From NCBI GenBank assembly GCA_039819545.1, contig JBCBRS010000005.1, forward strand, positions 124,001 through 188,000: DNA of 64,000 nucleotides, written 5' to 3'. How positions within the stretch are numbered: position 1 is the first letter of the stretch; every line of letters begins with the position of its first letter. The position numbers and the translations under genes are program-made. Under the pieces are notes generated by a model. The model worked only from the letters and a program-made list of their open reading frames with translations, made no database searches and was not told the DNA's origin. This document shows positions 25,912 through 34,586 of this stretch, piece by piece. The DNA comes from CALLPQ01 sp039819545 (lineage in GTDB: Bacteria; Pseudomonadota; Alphaproteobacteria; Caulobacterales; Parvularculaceae).

Positions 25912-27306
25912 ATGAAGGATCGGGCTCAAAAACCCCTCATCCGTGCGATCGTCAATCGCCCTTTCCTCCTGACCCTGACCGTTTGCGTGGGCTTATTTAC
26001 ACTCGCTTATACCGGGGATCAGCCGACTGAGGGGGGTAGTCGGGCGATCCTCCAGACTGCGTTTGGTCTTTTCGCGCTGATGGTGTTTGCCATAGGTGTA
26101 CAAATCCTCGCTCATCGCTCCTTGATGCTTGCGCTTGGTGCCGCAATCGTCTGGGTGGTCAGTGCGGGTGTTTTGGCTGCTCCGCTGGTTGCGGCGACGG
26201 ACGATCCGGTGATGGCATGCCTCATCGCGGCTGTGGGGATTATGCTCATGGGTTGTGGTGCTGTTTTTTGTCGCCGGATCGGGCTTGCCACCTTGCTTGC
26301 GCCCGGGCTGTTTATTCTCGCCGGGTTCGCCACGGCTGGGCTTGGAATTGTGGGCCCCTTTGTCCACGCGCTTGGGGCAACAACCGTGATGATCATCAGC
26401 ATACTGCTTGCCCATAGCGTGGATCAGGCGCACCTGCAGGGTTATCGACCGGCACCAGCGGCAGGAGAGGCCCTGAATCAAACCGCAAGCTACGGATTTT
26501 TTGCATTGCTTTTCGCGATGGGGGTTGGGCTTGCCTTCCTCGTCGTCAAACAAGGAGACCTGTTGTCATCACTGGCATCCGGTGCATTCGATCCATGGCG
26601 CTTTTTTGTCAGTATAGGTCTTTTTAGCCTGCCAGCCTTGCTTCTTCTGCCGGGGCTCCTCTGGCTGTCTCACGGGGTTGACCAGCAAATTCACGGGGGT
26701 CAGGTCGGTCGCTTTGATGCGCTTATCCCGGCTGTGTGGGCGCGTTTTCGTACGTTTTATGCGATACAGACGAGCTATGGCATTCTCGCAATCGCTGTTG
26801 TCTTGCTGATTTCGTCACTTTTTTTGACACCGCTGTCGGCTATTGGACCCATCTTGGTCGGTGGGCTTTTTCTCAGCATCGTTGTGGGGATCGCGTTTTT
26901 CTCATTGCGTGCGTTCATCATGGCCGCAAGCCTGTTGGTCTTGGGGGGTGGTCTTGGCACGGCGATAGACAGCTTCATTTTTACGCCAGTGTTGCCTGTG
27001 CCTGATCGGCTGGCGGGCCTTTATTTTGCAGCACTGGTCCTCGCCATTCCGGCGCAGCATTTCATGCAGGTGAGCAGCGATAGCAAATATCGGCGGACAG
27101 TCATGGCCACCGTGATACAGCGCACGGCCGGTCCGGCGCTGCTGGCCGCCGGGCTCGTACTCTCAATTTTGAGTCTTGTCTCCATCACCAGCCTTTGGCC
27201 ACAGGCTGTGCTTGTGGCGCGCTGGCTCTCGGTCATTTTCGCATTGAGCTTTTTTATGGGCCCGGCGGTGATGGTGGTACTTTCGTCGCGATACGGAAAA
27301 TATTGA
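25912..27306 (+). CDS. Polytopic membrane protein, unknown function
   Basis: This 464-residue, very hydrophobic protein has roughly a dozen membrane helices and no clear soluble domain. I do not recognise the family. It is Leu/Ala/Val-rich, with a short basic N terminus (MKDRAQKPLIR) and a basic loop at SDSKYRR near residue 390. I chose the ATG at 25912 because a GGAGG-type site (GCCGGAGGC) precedes it; the open frame begins 33 bases earlier. It converges with the exosortase gene; a partial CCCGGG palindrome lies between their stops. Confidence 0.75.
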   Translation: MKDRAQKPLIRAIVNRPFLLTLTVCVGLFTLAYTGDQPTEGGSRAILQTAFGLFALMVFAIGVQILAHRSLMLALGAAIVWVVSAGVLAAPLVAATDDPVMACLIAAVGIMLMGCGAVFCRRIGLATLLAPGLFILAGFATAGLGIVGPFVHALGATTVMIISILLAHSVDQAHLQGYRPAPAAGEALNQTASYGFFALLFAMGVGLAFLVVKQGDLLSSLASGAFDPWRFFVSIGLFSLPALLLLPGLLWLSHGVDQQIHGGQVGRFDALIPAVWARFRTFYAIQTSYGILAIAVVLLISSLFLTPLSAIGPILVGGLFLSIVVGIAFFSLRAFIMAASLLVLGGGLGTAIDSFIFTPVLPVPDRLAGLYFAALVLAIPAQHFMQVSSDSKYRRTVMATVIQRTAGPALLAAGLVLSILSLVSITSLWPQAVLVARWLSVIFALSFFMGPAVMVVLSSRYGKY

Positions 27307-27355
27307 CCACCCTTGTTGCGAAGGGCCCGTTTCGGCGGGTTCGCACTTCGTGGAA

Positions 27356-27384
27356 ACTGATCCGGGTCAAGCCCGGGCATCCCG
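27356..27384. repeat. Short palindrome TCCGGGTCAAGCCCGGGCA
   Basis: An inverted repeat around TCAAG in the convergent gap between the membrane protein and the exosortase. It resembles the centre of the CCGGGxxxxxCCCGG motifs in the larger repeat clusters of this window and may be a single, reduced copy or act as a bidirectional terminator. Confidence 0.45.
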
Positions 27385-27393
27385 AGAGAATTT

Positions 27394-29007
27394 CTATTCT
27401 GGGATATATTTCGGCAGCACGGTGCGCATCTTGCGGGCCATCGCGCGCAGTTGCTTGTCGGTCGCCGCCACATCATTGCCTTTTGCTACCGGCGCCATGA
27501 GGCGCACCAGAGCGCCGTCGGCACGCTGGCGGGTGAGGGTGTCCCAGATCACGGACATCTTCATGATATATTCGTTGGCAAATTGCTGCCCACGTTGATC
27601 ATACCAGTAATAGATGACGCGCTTTGTGCCGTTATACTCGATCACCATCCGGTTATAGGCAAAGGGCAGGCGCTCATCGGCTGGGATGGCCGCTTCGTCG
27701 GCGGCGACCACGCTGAAATCAGTGACCTGCCAACCACCACCGGGGATACACTGGCGCGGGCTGTGCCAGGACCGACCATCGCGCCTGGCGGTCAGATAAG
27801 CCATATAGACATTGTAAAGCTCGCCCTCAGGTGACGTCATATTCACGACGAGGGAATCATCTGCCCCCAGAACTTCGGCCACCTCGGAATCGATGGGCTG
27901 TATCTCTGCGCGCCAGCCTCGGAACTCACCGGGAAAGGCGGCAAAGACCTGCCGCTCAGGCGTGATTAGCTTGTCCACGGTTACGATTTTTGCAAGGCCC
28001 GCCGTCACCACAAATAAGGCCGCAATCGTGATCAGAGCTGCACCGCCGCGAAACTGCTCTGGCATCGCGGCCAGCGGCAGGCCCCCCGTGGTTGGCTGGC
28101 GGGGGGAAAGGGCCGGCACACCCATCTCGTCTAGCGGATTGGTGCGCGGCGGCAGCACGATGCAAAACAGCGAGATGACGCCAAACAGCGCCGCAAGGCA
28201 GAGCAGAAAGACGACCCAACCTTCGAAGAAATGGAGAAAACCTTCGGTGTGACTTGTGCCATAGGCTTGCACCAGGATCCCCGTAATGGCGATCCGCAGA
28301 CTATTCATCAGGATCGTGATCGGGATGGTCGACAGAAAGATAATCGCCTTTTGCCACCACGTCCCCTTGAAGAGATACGCCGCCAGAAAGCCGAGGCTCA
28401 AAAACGGGAAAAGATAGCGCAAGCCAGAACAGGCTTCGGCCACGGCCAGTTGGTATGTACCAAGATCAATCACGTTACCGGAAAGATAGACTGGTATATT
28501 CATGGCCTGGATCATGGCAACGCCAAGCTCCGACGACATGCGTTGAAAATTCCAGGAGAGGTTGGTGATCAGCCAGAAAGGCGGCGGCACGGCAAACAAC
28601 AGATAAAGCACCGGTACCGCACAAATCGCCAGCATGGAGCGCCCGCCATAACCGGCCACCAGCGCGGCAATAGCAACCACAAACCCGAGTTGTTGCAGGA
28701 TAAAGGCGTGGGTTAACTGCCCAGCGAGGAGCATAAACCCAGCGAGAAACCCAAGCCCGACAGCGGCCACGCCGCCACGCCCGGCACTCGCCATAATCGC
28801 GTCTTTATTCGACCAGATCAGCCAGCCCGAGATCAGCGGGATAAAATAGCTGTGGCTCAATTCATCTTGCGTGCCCCAACGCTCAAATAAATTGGCAATG
28901 GCATCACGAAAGACAAACAGCGAGATGAGGGTTGCGCCGATCAGCGCAAGCGCTCGCGGTGTCGTAAGCCAGGTCGTGAGCGGGGATGGGGACTGTTCGG
29001 CGGTCAT
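27394..29007 (-). CDS. Exosortase fused to an EpsI domain (XrtD-type)
   Basis: Exosortases are integral-membrane cysteine transpeptidases that recognise C-terminal VPxxx/PEP-CTERM sorting tags. From the ATG at 29007 (537 residues) the N-terminal two thirds carries 8-9 helices and the catalytic triad: Cys193 in AEACSGLRYLFPFL, Arg238 in NSLRIAI and His259 in HFFEGW. The C-terminal third is an EpsI domain, with FPGEFRGWRAEI and the family's HSPRQCIPGGGW motif. This single-chain fusion is the arrangement of XrtD (VPLPA-CTERM-specific). No substrate with a VPLPA or PEP tail is encoded in this window. An in-frame GTG 54 bases upstream is an alternative start. Confidence 0.87.
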   Translation of the reverse strand: MTAEQSPSPLTTWLTTPRALALIGATLISLFVFRDAIANLFERWGTQDELSHSYFIPLISGWLIWSNKDAIMASAGRGGVAAVGLGFLAGFMLLAGQLTHAFILQQLGFVVAIAALVAGYGGRSMLAICAVPVLYLLFAVPPPFWLITNLSWNFQRMSSELGVAMIQAMNIPVYLSGNVIDLGTYQLAVAEACSGLRYLFPFLSLGFLAAYLFKGTWWQKAIIFLSTIPITILMNSLRIAITGILVQAYGTSHTEGFLHFFEGWVVFLLCLAALFGVISLFCIVLPPRTNPLDEMGVPALSPRQPTTGGLPLAAMPEQFRGGAALITIAALFVVTAGLAKIVTVDKLITPERQVFAAFPGEFRGWRAEIQPIDSEVAEVLGADDSLVVNMTSPEGELYNVYMAYLTARRDGRSWHSPRQCIPGGGWQVTDFSVVAADEAAIPADERLPFAYNRMVIEYNGTKRVIYYWYDQRGQQFANEYIMKMSVIWDTLTRQRADGALVRLMAPVAKGNDVAATDKQLRAMARKMRTVLPKYIPE

Positions 29008-29239
29008 GTATTCATACTCAGAACGGGGCGATTCTGTTTTATGATCGCCTGTGACGGGCACCCATTACCCGGAGACGATGGCGCGGGGGGCTGCTTTGTT
29101 TGAACGTCATAAATGGGGGGAAGATCACCCGATTCCAGATCGCTAATTTGCTCGCTATATCACACGCCGCTAAATTATCCACCTCCCGGGGATAGGCTCT
29201 GGCAGACGAGGCACGAGCCAGAAAGCTTCATGGTCGCCC

Positions 29240-29278
29240 AAAAAAAATGGCACGTCCCCAAAAGGAGCGCGCCATTTT
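29240..29278 (-). terminator. Rho-independent terminator after the RTX-like gene
   Basis: On the minus strand the stem AAAATGGCGCG pairs with CGTGCCATTTT around a 13-base loop, followed directly by eight T residues. It lies about 37 bases past the RTX-like stop and upstream of the exosortase, so the two genes are probably not one transcript. Confidence 0.8.
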
Positions 29279-29314
29279 GTATTTAGGGTTGGTTCCGTCG
29301 TTGGCGGGCCCGTC

Positions 29315-31810
29315 CTACACGAACGGCGTCAGGCCGGAATCATTCAACAGAGAGGCATCGATCTGGAATTCCCCTTCATCGGTATTGAAACCGATCAGGC
29401 CAAATTCGTCATCGAAGATGGCGGCGACTTCCAGATTATCGATCAACGGCACGGTCATATCCACGAGTGGGCCGATACTTTCTTCTACCGTGGAGCCGAG
29501 CAGCGTTGCCGAAATACCAAATTCGAGGGCCTGCAATCTAAAGTCGAGGTCGAAGACCAGCGTTGCCAGATGGTCGAGAAGGGCACCGATACTGTCATCA
29601 TTTTCGTCGCCGTTAACGTCGAGCACCACTTCGAAATCAAGAATTTCATTGCCGTTGACGTCGAAGTTTTCGGGCACGGTGAAAGAAATATCATCACCGA
29701 CTGTGAACGGAATAATGTCTCCATTCTCCAGCAGGATATCGGCGGTGAGCTCTCCAATCGTCAGTTCAAAATTCTGCAGAACGGACAGATCGGCGATAAA
29801 CTCCAGGTCAAGCAGATTATAGAAAACTTCAAGCGAAAACACATCGAAGCCCGCAACTTCCAAGTCGGCTAGGGTAACCGTTCGCTCGAGTGGTGGCAGT
29901 CCAAGGAGCGTCGTAACGAGGCCGTCAAAGTCGAGGGTACCGCTAAGTACGGGGTCGCTTTGGCCGACGCTTACAAGCGTGTTTTCGGTAATGATCGAGC
30001 CATCGGTCTCAATCACCGGGAAGGACGCCGACACCGAGCTATCCCCGGGCAAATCAACAGTCAGGCCGATATCGTTGGCTGCGAGATCAATCAGCCGTCG
30101 TGTGAAGTCAATATCGATCGGTGGAATGACGTTGAAACTATCGTCACCGACAAGGGCACGCAGGCTTGCCGCAAAATCAAACACAAAATCGAGTGCAAAA
30201 GTTGAATTCGGGCTTTCAGTAGAGAACGTGCTGCCATCGTCCAGCAGGAATAGCGACTCGATGGTGATATCTTGACCTTCTTCGACCTGACGCGGGACTT
30301 CAAAGGCAAGACTGCCGGTGAGCATGGTATCAATATCACCGGATGTGAGCGTAAATGTCGGCTGCAGACCGGCGCGTATGCTGATATCGCCTGCGAGGCC
30401 AATCGATGGAAAAATCAATCCTTCTTCGGAAAGCAATTCATTAAAACTGCGGGAAAAGTCGATGCCGAGGAAGGGCAGATCAGGCTCGAGGACAAACGCT
30501 GAGCCTGTATCGAAGATCGACTGATTTTCCGACGTAAACGTAAAGTCATCGGCCGTGGAGACCGTTGCGTCATCGGCGCCATTAACCGTGATGGTCAACG
30601 TGCTGGGCTCACTCGTGTCATTGGGCTGCCCGCTATCGTCGATTGCCACGTACTGGAATTCTAGAACTTCGGTCTCACCATCATTCAGGAACTGGAAGTC
30701 GTCGCCAAGAACGAGGTCACCCATGCCCGTGACGGGGTCAACGCGGATGGTGCCGAAAATTTCTTCCGGACCGAAGAGCTGATAGCTAAGAACATCACTC
30801 ATATCCACGTCGGATGAAAAAGCGGACAGATCAAAACTAATGGTGGCGTCATCTTCGCTACCGGAAACGGCGAAATCTTCAGTGACCGGCCGATCATTCA
30901 CACCAATAACGGTGATGGTCACGGTTGCCGTGTCCGTTGCACCGCGGCTGTCGGTAACCACATAGCTGAGCGTCTCCGTCGTCGTCTCCCCAAAAGCAAG
31001 AAACTGGAATGCATTGCCCGGATCATAGGTGATATCGCCGGTCTCGGCGTCGAACATGATGGTGCCGTCAAGATCGCTGTCGTCAACCGACATAATATCG
31101 ATATCGTCAACAAGACCGAGAAAGTCGCTGTCGAACTCCACGTCATTGCTCAGCACGTTGAAGGTCACGGGGTTGTCTTCGTCGGTTTCCGCTTCGTCGT
31201 CAAAGGCAACCACCGGGTTGTTGCCGCCATTCAGACGAATGTCGAAATCGTCGAACTTCAGGCTTTCCACAGAGCGCAGAACATCCGTACCCAGATCACC
31301 ATTATCGGCGTTCAAATCGGTTATGCGGCCACGGCTTGTTCCCTGACGGACAAAATCAAAGTTAAAATTGCCTTCGTCGTCAATGATGCTGCCAGCATAG
31401 TGGGCTTGGTCAAACCCGCCGCCGCCACGGATAAAGTCATCGCCTCCGCCGCCGTCAAATTCATCACGGCCATTACGACCAATCAAATCATCATTGCCAG
31501 CACCGCCGAGGATATCGTCATTGCCACTGCCGCCGTCCACATAATCATCGTCGTCGCCGCCAAGCAGCGTGTCGGCACCGCTGCCACCCACAAGCGTATC
31601 CTCGCCGGCGTCACCGGCCAGAATGTCGGCGCCGCCATTGCCGACGATGCGGTCATCCCCGCCAAGGCCGAAAAGGACATCTGCGCGCGTGTAGCCGCCA
31701 ATGACTTCGTCGCCATCGGTTGGCACCACATCCACATCTCGGTTTGAAATGGTGTCGCGGCTGTTAAAAAAGACGAGTGACGAACGGAAGTTTTCCGGAA
31801 TCAAAACCAT
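29315..31810 (-). CDS. Large RTX / cadherin-like surface or secreted protein
   Basis: I start at the ATG at 31810 (831 residues), because GGGGGGAAA lies just upstream; the frame is open 21 codons further. Near the N terminus (about residues 30-130) are 7-9 nonapeptide-type calcium repeats (GG-x-G-x-D-x), for example GLGGDDRIVGNGGADIL and GGSGNDDILGGAGNDDL. Then come two Ig/cadherin-like domains with the EDNPVTFNVLSND ... VTITVIGVND and EDDATISFDLSAF ... TLTITVNGADD patterns. The last 400 residues are an acidic beta-rich region I do not recognise. There is no N-terminal signal peptide, so type I secretion is likely. Having the repeats at the N terminus is unusual. The protein is strongly acidic (Asp/Glu-rich). 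Confidence 0.87.
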   Translation of the reverse strand: MVLIPENFRSSLVFFNSRDTISNRDVDVVPTDGDEVIGGYTRADVLFGLGGDDRIVGNGGADILAGDAGEDTLVGGSGADTLLGGDDDDYVDGGSGNDDILGGAGNDDLIGRNGRDEFDGGGGDDFIRGGGGFDQAHYAGSIIDDEGNFNFDFVRQGTSRGRITDLNADNGDLGTDVLRSVESLKFDDFDIRLNGGNNPVVAFDDEAETDEDNPVTFNVLSNDVEFDSDFLGLVDDIDIMSVDDSDLDGTIMFDAETGDITYDPGNAFQFLAFGETTTETLSYVVTDSRGATDTATVTITVIGVNDRPVTEDFAVSGSEDDATISFDLSAFSSDVDMSDVLSYQLFGPEEIFGTIRVDPVTGMGDLVLGDDFQFLNDGETEVLEFQYVAIDDSGQPNDTSEPSTLTITVNGADDATVSTADDFTFTSENQSIFDTGSAFVLEPDLPFLGIDFSRSFNELLSEEGLIFPSIGLAGDISIRAGLQPTFTLTSGDIDTMLTGSLAFEVPRQVEEGQDITIESLFLLDDGSTFSTESPNSTFALDFVFDFAASLRALVGDDSFNVIPPIDIDFTRRLIDLAANDIGLTVDLPGDSSVSASFPVIETDGSIITENTLVSVGQSDPVLSGTLDFDGLVTTLLGLPPLERTVTLADLEVAGFDVFSLEVFYNLLDLEFIADLSVLQNFELTIGELTADILLENGDIIPFTVGDDISFTVPENFDVNGNEILDFEVVLDVNGDENDDSIGALLDHLATLVFDLDFRLQALEFGISATLLGSTVEESIGPLVDMTVPLIDNLEVAAIFDDEFGLIGFNTDEGEFQIDASLLNDSGLTPFV

Positions 31811-31950
31811 GACGGTTTCCCCCCAATGCAATGACGCTCGCCCCACGCAAGCGTTCTCTCTCCATTTTGTCATTTATGAGATTGGGGTTGGTTAGGCAAT
31901 CCCCCACTGTGACACCCGTTATGGGGGTGTGGGCCGACGCTTTTCCCCCC

Positions 31951-32382
31951 GTGTCCCCGGGCGAAGACCCGGGGCCTGTTTCAAGGTGATCGAAGGGTGT
32001 GGGAACAGTTCCCGGGTCGGCGCTACGCTTGCCCGGGAATACGGATTCTATTTGCGATAGATACGCCGTGTCCCCGGGCGAAGACCCGGGGCCTTCTGAT
32101 TGGGGTACGGAGTCTGGATCAACAGTTCCCGGGTCGGCGCTGCGCTTGCCCGGGAATACGGTTTTTTATGTTTGCCCGGTGTCCCCGGGCGAAGACCCGG
32201 GGCCTACTGATTGGGGTGCGGAGTATGGATCAACAGTTCCCGGGTCGGCGCTTCGCTTGTCCGGGAATACGTTTTTTATGTTTGCCCCCGTGTCCCCGGG
32301 CGAAGACCCGGGGCCTATTTCAACGTGCTCGGAGGATATGGGAACAGTTCCCGGATCGGCGCTGCACTTGCCCGGGAAAGGG
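31951..32382 (+). repeat. Four tandem copies of a ~111-117-bp GC-rich palindromic repeat
   Basis: Units begin at 31951, 32068, 32179 and 32290. Each contains the palindrome CCCCGGG-CGAAGA-CCCGGGG, a variable link, then AACAGTTCCCGGGTCGGCGC with TGCGCTTGCCCGGGAATACG. It fills the gap between the RTX-like protein and the Gly/Arg-rich protein. The same units occur in other intergenic gaps (52597-52853, 54931-55024). No coding potential is inferred; ORFs across it are periodic translations of the repeat. Confidence 0.88.
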
Positions 32383-32420
32383 TTTCAAAATGCTCGCAAT
32401 ACCTCTGTGCACTGACGGGC

Positions 32421-33455
32421 CTACCGGATCTCGAGATAACTCACTTGCGCGTCTTCAACTTCGCAGGTGAGGGTGCGCAGGAAGGATGCGCCGTCCGGGT
32501 CGCGGGTGGTGAACTCGGCGTTGAAACGCCAGGCTTCATTCGCCCCGCCAGCGAGGTCGCCGCCTGATTGTGGCTCACCGGGAACCGATACAACGATACT
32601 GCGTTCAGCCAGACGCGCCGTGAGCGTGTCGACGCACTGTTGATAGGCGGGCAGATAATCGCCGGTAAACCCGCCAAGCAGCACTTCCGGTTCGCCGTTC
32701 AGTGGTGGCACGTCCGCAGCGCCGTTACCGCTGGCAACCACCCGGTCAGTGGTGCTGCGCGCGCCGTGGCCATTGCCGATGCGGCTGGCGCTGCCCACCC
32801 GTCCAGCATTTTGACTGGGAAAAGCCCCGCCGAGGGAGCGGCTGCCCGAGCGGAAACCGTCGTCAAAGCCATCGCGGTAGCCATTGGCGTCAAGACTGCG
32901 ATCAATCAGGATTGCCCCGCCAATGATGCCTGAAGAAAGCAAAAACGCGTCACCGGGCAAGAAGCCGCGTCGGTAAAACCGTGAGCCGTAAAAATAGCCG
33001 GGACCGCCATAGAAAAAGCCGCGGCGAAAACCGGGGTGAAACCCGGGCCGGTAAAAGCGCGAGCCATAAAAACGCCCGCCGCGAAAACCTCTGCCGCCAT
33101 AAAAACGGCGGCCAGTATTGAAGCGGCGTCCGCCATAAAAACCCCTGTTACCGCGAAAACCGCGTCCACCCCGGAAGCCGCGTCCACCGCGAAACTTGCC
33201 GCCGCGATAACCGCGTCCCCGGTACCCACGCCCGCGATAGCCGCGTCCGGCATCGATACCGGCGGCAAGGATCACCGCCGATGGCACAGCATTGGTGCCA
33301 GAAACCGAGAGGGCTGGCTGAAGGGCGCCCGACGCGGCAAGGACTGCGGCGTTAGGGGAGACCGTTGACGTGGCAGCATCAGCGGCAGGCGCGGCGGCCA
33401 TCGCAGCGAACGCCAGAACGCCAAAAGCAGCGGAAAAAAGGGAAGGTGAGCACAT
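32421..33455 (-). CDS. Secreted Gly/Arg/Tyr/Phe-rich protein, unknown function
   Basis: From the ATG at 33455 (AAGGAG site upstream) it is 344 residues. A signal peptide with an AAAPAADA cleavage region precedes about 60 residues of TSTVSPNAAV-like sequence. A low-complexity block of about 100 residues then repeats RGYRG, FRGGRGF and FYGGR units, which would be highly basic and aromatic. A hydrophobic GIIGGAILID segment follows. The C-terminal domain (about 130 residues) is ordered-looking, with Cys residues in YQQCVDTL and LTCEVEDAQVSYLE. I do not recognise the family. Such RGG/GYR-rich segments may bind polysaccharide or nucleic acid, but this is inference. Confidence 0.78.
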   Translation of the reverse strand: MCSPSLFSAAFGVLAFAAMAAAPAADAATSTVSPNAAVLAASGALQPALSVSGTNAVPSAVILAAGIDAGRGYRGRGYRGRGYRGGKFRGGRGFRGGRGFRGNRGFYGGRRFNTGRRFYGGRGFRGGRFYGSRFYRPGFHPGFRRGFFYGGPGYFYGSRFYRRGFLPGDAFLLSSGIIGGAILIDRSLDANGYRDGFDDGFRSGSRSLGGAFPSQNAGRVGSASRIGNGHGARSTTDRVVASGNGAADVPPLNGEPEVLLGGFTGDYLPAYQQCVDTLTARLAERSIVVSVPGEPQSGGDLAGGANEAWRFNAEFTTRDPDGASFLRTLTCEVEDAQVSYLEIR

Positions 33456-33613
33456 GAGGGGCTCCTTTCTCGCCTTCGAACCGGTCAGGCCCAAAGACGT
33501 CAAACACAAACGGTTTCTCGCCCCCACTACTCACTATTATAGCAGATTTTGCGGCGGTGGTGAGGCAGCAACACCGCGCAAGGGCGTTTTGAAACCGTAA
33601 AAACCCAGCGTTT

Positions 33614-34582
33614 TCAGTCCAGAAGAGCCCGGGCGCGATCACAATCGCGCGAAATCTGCGCCTTCAGGGCGTCCAGGCCATCAAATTTCTCCTCCGCCCG
33701 CAAAAAGGCGTGGAATGCCACCGATAGGGTTTTGCCGTAAAGATCGCCGTCGAAATCGAACAAATGCACCTCTAGAAGCGGCGTGTGATCGCCCACCGTG
33801 GGCTTGCGGCCAAAATTAGCGATCCCGGGCCATTGGGTGCCGTCAACCGTGACGTTGACTGCATAGACGCCGTGGCGCGGCGCGATGACGGCCCCCAGCT
33901 GCATATTGGCAGTGGGAAAGCCCAGCGTGCGGCCTAGCTTTTGCCCCTCAATGATTGGCCCGCAAACCGTCCAAACATGGCCGAGCATGGCATTGGCACC
34001 CGCAATATCACCCGCCTCCAGCGCCACGCGTACGCCGCTGGAGCCAATCTTTTCCGGCGGGCCAACGCTCGTACTATCGGGCGCCAATGGCGTAATAATC
34101 TTTACCGGGACATTCTTTTCACGGGCCAGCGTCGCTAGCATTGCCGCATCACCCGCACGATCTTTGCCAAACCGGAACTCATCGCCCACCACAATAGCCT
34201 TAAGGGAGAGCTGACCCAGCAATATATCGTGCACGAACTGTTCGGCAGACAGCGTGGCCAGCGCGGCGGAAAAGGTCAGCGCGTGGATGACCTCAACGCC
34301 ATGAGCACGCAGAAGCGCATCGCGCTGCGCCGGTTCGGTCAGGAGGAAGGCGGGCGTATTGGGTTGGAAATAGCGACGCGGGTGCGGCTCAAACAGAACA
34401 ATCCCGGTGACAAGGTTGTGACGTGTGGCAAAACATCGGGTCTCATCAATGAGATATTGGTGCCCGCGATGGACACCGTCAAAGTTGCCGATGGCCGCGC
34501 ACACCGGGCTGTCTGACGTGGGATTTGATCGGGTGGTGGTCACGCCTATGGGGTTTTGCGGTGGGGCAGGGGTATCGCTCAT
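33614..34582 (-). CDS. ribF: Bifunctional riboflavin kinase / FAD synthetase
   Basis: Converts riboflavin to FMN and then FAD. The 322 residues have the N-terminal adenylyltransferase domain (IGNFDGVHRGHQYL with the H-x-G-H motif, VVGDEFRFGKDRAG) and the C-terminal flavokinase domain (GRTLGFPTANMQL, GVYAVNV, LEVHLFDFDGDLYGK). It follows the HAD hydrolase gene by four bases. In other proteobacteria ribF is next to ileS and lspA; here ileS is 4 kb away on the other strand. Confidence 0.95.
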   Translation of the reverse strand: MSDTPAPPQNPIGVTTTRSNPTSDSPVCAAIGNFDGVHRGHQYLIDETRCFATRHNLVTGIVLFEPHPRRYFQPNTPAFLLTEPAQRDALLRAHGVEVIHALTFSAALATLSAEQFVHDILLGQLSLKAIVVGDEFRFGKDRAGDAAMLATLAREKNVPVKIITPLAPDSTSVGPPEKIGSSGVRVALEAGDIAGANAMLGHVWTVCGPIIEGQKLGRTLGFPTANMQLGAVIAPRHGVYAVNVTVDGTQWPGIANFGRKPTVGDHTPLLEVHLFDFDGDLYGKTLSVAFHAFLRAEEKFDGLDALKAQISRDCDRARALLD

Positions 34583-34586
34583 GGGT

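Noticed and set aside
31951..32382. The tandem units as a CRISPR array
   Set aside because: Units are 111-117 bp, the segments between palindromes are themselves conserved, and no cas genes are present.
31997..32470. Long ORFs of about 140-157 codons across the GC-rich repeats
   Set aside because: The protein is a periodic translation of the tandem repeat (PGRRxACPGI units) and the frames are open only because the repeats are GC-rich; the opposite-orientation cluster near 52.6 kb gives a similar artefact.
33036..33368. Plus-strand ORF opposite the Gly/Arg/Tyr-rich gene
   Set aside because: It is the antisense of the low-complexity Gly-rich coding region, giving an Ala/Thr/Lys-rich product by chance; the minus frame has a signal peptide and ribosome-binding site.
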